Below, one piece after another: positions 62,529 to 64,000 of a stretch of 64,000 nt of DNA (positions within the stretch are counted from its first letter, which is position 1; every line of letters begins with the position of its first letter). The notes under the pieces were generated by a model. It saw only the letters and a program-made list of their open reading frames with translations. It ran no database searches and was not told the origin of the DNA. The stretch comes from Tengunoibacter tsumagoiensis (GTDB lineage: Bacteria; Chloroflexota; Ktedonobacteria; Ktedonobacterales; Ktedonobacteraceae), in NCBI RefSeq assembly GCF_003967535.1, contig NZ_BIFR01000001.1, forward strand, positions 4,029,001 through 4,093,000. The letters run 5' to 3'. The position numbers were made by a program, and so were the translations under genes.

Positions 62529-63959
62529 ATGACTCTATCAAATGAAGACAATAAAGCATCGCTGTACGATGATCAAGAAGTAATTATTGTTAGTCTCGAT
62601 CCAGAGCCTCCACAGAAAAGAAAAAAGGTCAGAGACGGTGTGAGGCGGGCTCGCTGGATCATGGGGATACTGCTCCTCACAAGCGCTACACTTCTTCTTG
62701 GCCTTCTGCTCCGGCCCAGGCTCCCTTTACCCTTTCAGCCCAATTCTTTACAACCCGGTCCTCTCTCTACAACCCAAACTGCCCAGAGCCAGCTATTCCC
62801 TTATAGTAAGGATCTACTGTATCTCTTCTTTTTTTCAGGCTCAACCAATGGTCTGAGAAGTGGTACGCTTCGTGCCATCCAGCCTCTCACAGGGAAACAG
62901 CTCTGGCAGTATGATAAACCAGTGCTCGGAACAGCCTTTTCACAACATGGCATTCTGTATTTTTCAACATCTGATGGCATCAATGCTCTGAGTGAAAACA
63001 AGCATACGCTCCTCTGGCATCAGAATATCCAGGCAGAGATCGCCTCGCTGACCGAGACAACCCTGACAGCCTCACGAGTAAAGTCCCCTGGACTGATCGT
63101 CATGAATCTGAGCGATGGCACGCCACTCTGGGATACATCTGCGACGATAGATAACACGATTCTCATCCCGGGCGGCTTCCAGCTGCTTGGAAATATCATG
63201 ATCCAAAGCGTTCAGCCAGGTTCTGATCAATGGTCGCAAAGGCATAACCAGGTGCTCTGGTCCTTCGATAACCAGATTATTTATACAGCCTCGGACAATT
63301 TTGGCCACTTACAAGCGCTACGAAGCAGCGATGGCACCACACTCTGGGAAAAGGACAATATTAAGTCCATCCTGGGCAGTACTCAGGGTATTCTCTATAC
63401 AACAAATCAGCAAGGCGAGAATACCTTATCAGCCCTTCGGAGTAGCGACGGGACCGTTCTCTGGCAGCAAACGGGACAACAATTCACATCTGGACTGGAT
63501 ATCAGGGATTCTATTCTCTATCTTCATGGCAACAACCACTTGATTACCGCTCTATCTGCTACGACAGGACAGATCTTCTGGCAGGCGACATTTCAAGGCA
63601 TTGTGCGACTGAACCAGAATGGCGTTACGTACCTGACTGGCGATAACAGCCTGTTGGCGATCCGCAATAGCGATGGCATGCAGCTCTGGCAGACAACCAT
63701 ACAAAATATCCTTGACCTGAGTATCAATGGCAGCTCTCTCTACACAGCTACGTCCTATAATGCTAGCCCACTAGAAGCATGGCAGCTTGATACAAACAGC
63801 GGAAAAGTTCTCTGGCATTATCAATTTCCTGAGCATCCTGAGTATCTCGGGCTCTGGCAGGACACCCTTTATCAGACCTCGCCAGATGGAAACACCATCA
63901 CTGCCATTCGCTTGAATGCACAGAAGGTTCTCTGGCAGTACAAGCGCCCTTCTACCTGA
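62529..63959 (+). CDS. membrane-anchored PQQ-like beta-propeller repeat protein
   Basis: This 476-residue protein has a short cytoplasmic N-terminus of about 40 residues and a single membrane helix (about 42-62). Nine or so PQQ-like blade repeats follow, with the recurring pattern L-R-x-S-D-G-T-x-L-W (ALRSSDGTTLWEKDN, ALRSSDGTVLWQQTG, AIRNSDGMQLWQ). Blades of this kind build an eight- or nine-bladed propeller outside the membrane. No catalytic residues of quinoprotein dehydrogenases are visible, so a scaffold or binding role is likely. Extended -10 TGCTATAGT lies about 35 bp upstream. The window ends 41 bp after the stop. Confidence 0.8.
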   Translation: MTLSNEDNKASLYDDQEVIIVSLDPEPPQKRKKVRDGVRRARWIMGILLLTSATLLLGLLLRPRLPLPFQPNSLQPGPLSTTQTAQSQLFPYSKDLLYLFFFSGSTNGLRSGTLRAIQPLTGKQLWQYDKPVLGTAFSQHGILYFSTSDGINALSENKHTLLWHQNIQAEIASLTETTLTASRVKSPGLIVMNLSDGTPLWDTSATIDNTILIPGGFQLLGNIMIQSVQPGSDQWSQRHNQVLWSFDNQIIYTASDNFGHLQALRSSDGTTLWEKDNIKSILGSTQGILYTTNQQGENTLSALRSSDGTVLWQQTGQQFTSGLDIRDSILYLHGNNHLITALSATTGQIFWQATFQGIVRLNQNGVTYLTGDNSLLAIRNSDGMQLWQTTIQNILDLSINGSSLYTATSYNASPLEAWQLDTNSGKVLWHYQFPEHPEYLGLWQDTLYQTSPDGNTITAIRLNAQKVLWQYKRPST

Positions 63960-64000
63960 CTCTGAGGCAAATGAAGTTGTTAGCTAGGTACGTTGACACT

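Noticed and set aside
1..64000. CRISPR array, prophage, rRNA or tRNA genes
   Set aside because: I saw no regularly spaced direct repeats, phage structural genes, or rRNA or tRNA-like sequences in the intergenic regions.

Overview
The window is about 64 kb of gene-dense bacterial chromosome of roughly balanced base composition, with long convergent-gene hairpin terminators and no rRNA, tRNA, CRISPR array, prophage or intact transposase that I can see. The gene content (DUF951 protein, MutS/MutL with an endonuclease-type MutL, cobalamin-dependent MetH, DHA2 transporter, MoxR-DUF58-VWA operon, REC-PATAN-Roadblock regulator, lipoprotein solute-binding protein, DHNA prenyltransferase, PQQ-like propeller) best fits a Chloroflexota member, probably of the Ktedonobacteria. 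That assignment is an inference from gene families and sequence style, not from a marker gene.

Layout. 1-2.6 kb: end of a DUF951 gene, an MFS exporter and a HExxH membrane protein. 2.6-7.1 kb: mutS-mutL operon on the minus strand (ATGA overlap). 7.4-9.1 kb: MuiA/DUF4139 protein, then convergent minus-strand genes: a serine hydrolase co-transcribed with an ECF sigma factor carrying two C-terminal zinc ribbons, a PIG-V-like mannosyltransferase with an apparent N-terminal frameshift, and homoserine dehydrogenase. 14.4-17.4 kb: YbjQ-like protein, class V aminotransferase, and a YbdK-type ligase whose upstream region carries a 182-bp MITE-like element. 17.9-19.4 kb: membrane protein with NGT repeats and a small protein with an HAE...PC...C deaminase signature. 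19.9-29.9 kb: metH, DHA2 MFS pump, cysS, penicillin-acylase-family hydrolase. 30.3-34.7 kb: XRE regulator, small membrane protein, NfeD/YuaF-like protein, flotillin and PspA, a membrane-stress module. 34.8-36.9 kb (minus): REC-PATAN-Roadblock regulator and a 40-residue membrane microprotein. 37.2-40.8 kb: rpiA, then panC-panB-KARI-like. 41.2-54.5 kb: a seven-gene envelope operon (large exported protein, ABC ATPase and permease, Gly-Gln-repeat membrane protein, MoxR ATPase, DUF58, two large VWA/GATase-like membrane proteins), followed by a class II aldolase. 55.4-64 kb: solute-binding lipoprotein, frameshifted inorganic-pyrophosphatase-like gene, enolase-superfamily dehydratase, DUF5808 protein, MenA-type prenyltransferase, small membrane proteins, DUF202, GNAT, PH-like membrane protein and a PQQ-like propeller protein.

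How the genes work together. The pan cluster encodes ketopantoate hydroxymethyltransferase and pantothenate synthetase plus a ketol-acid reductoisomerase homologue in which a metal-ligand Glu is Cys and an active-site Lys is Asn. It could supply the missing ketopantoate reductase step. The flotillin-NfeD-PspA block and the MoxR-DUF58-VWA operon are both cell-envelope modules. In the latter, at least two VWA-like domains have lost the MIDAS motif, which suggests structural rather than metal-dependent adhesion roles.

The strongest points for follow-up are the altered KARI in the pan operon, the compact deaminase-like protein, the sigma factor with zinc ribbons and a promoter dyad, the MITE-like element, the two frameshifted genes, and the 40-residue microprotein.
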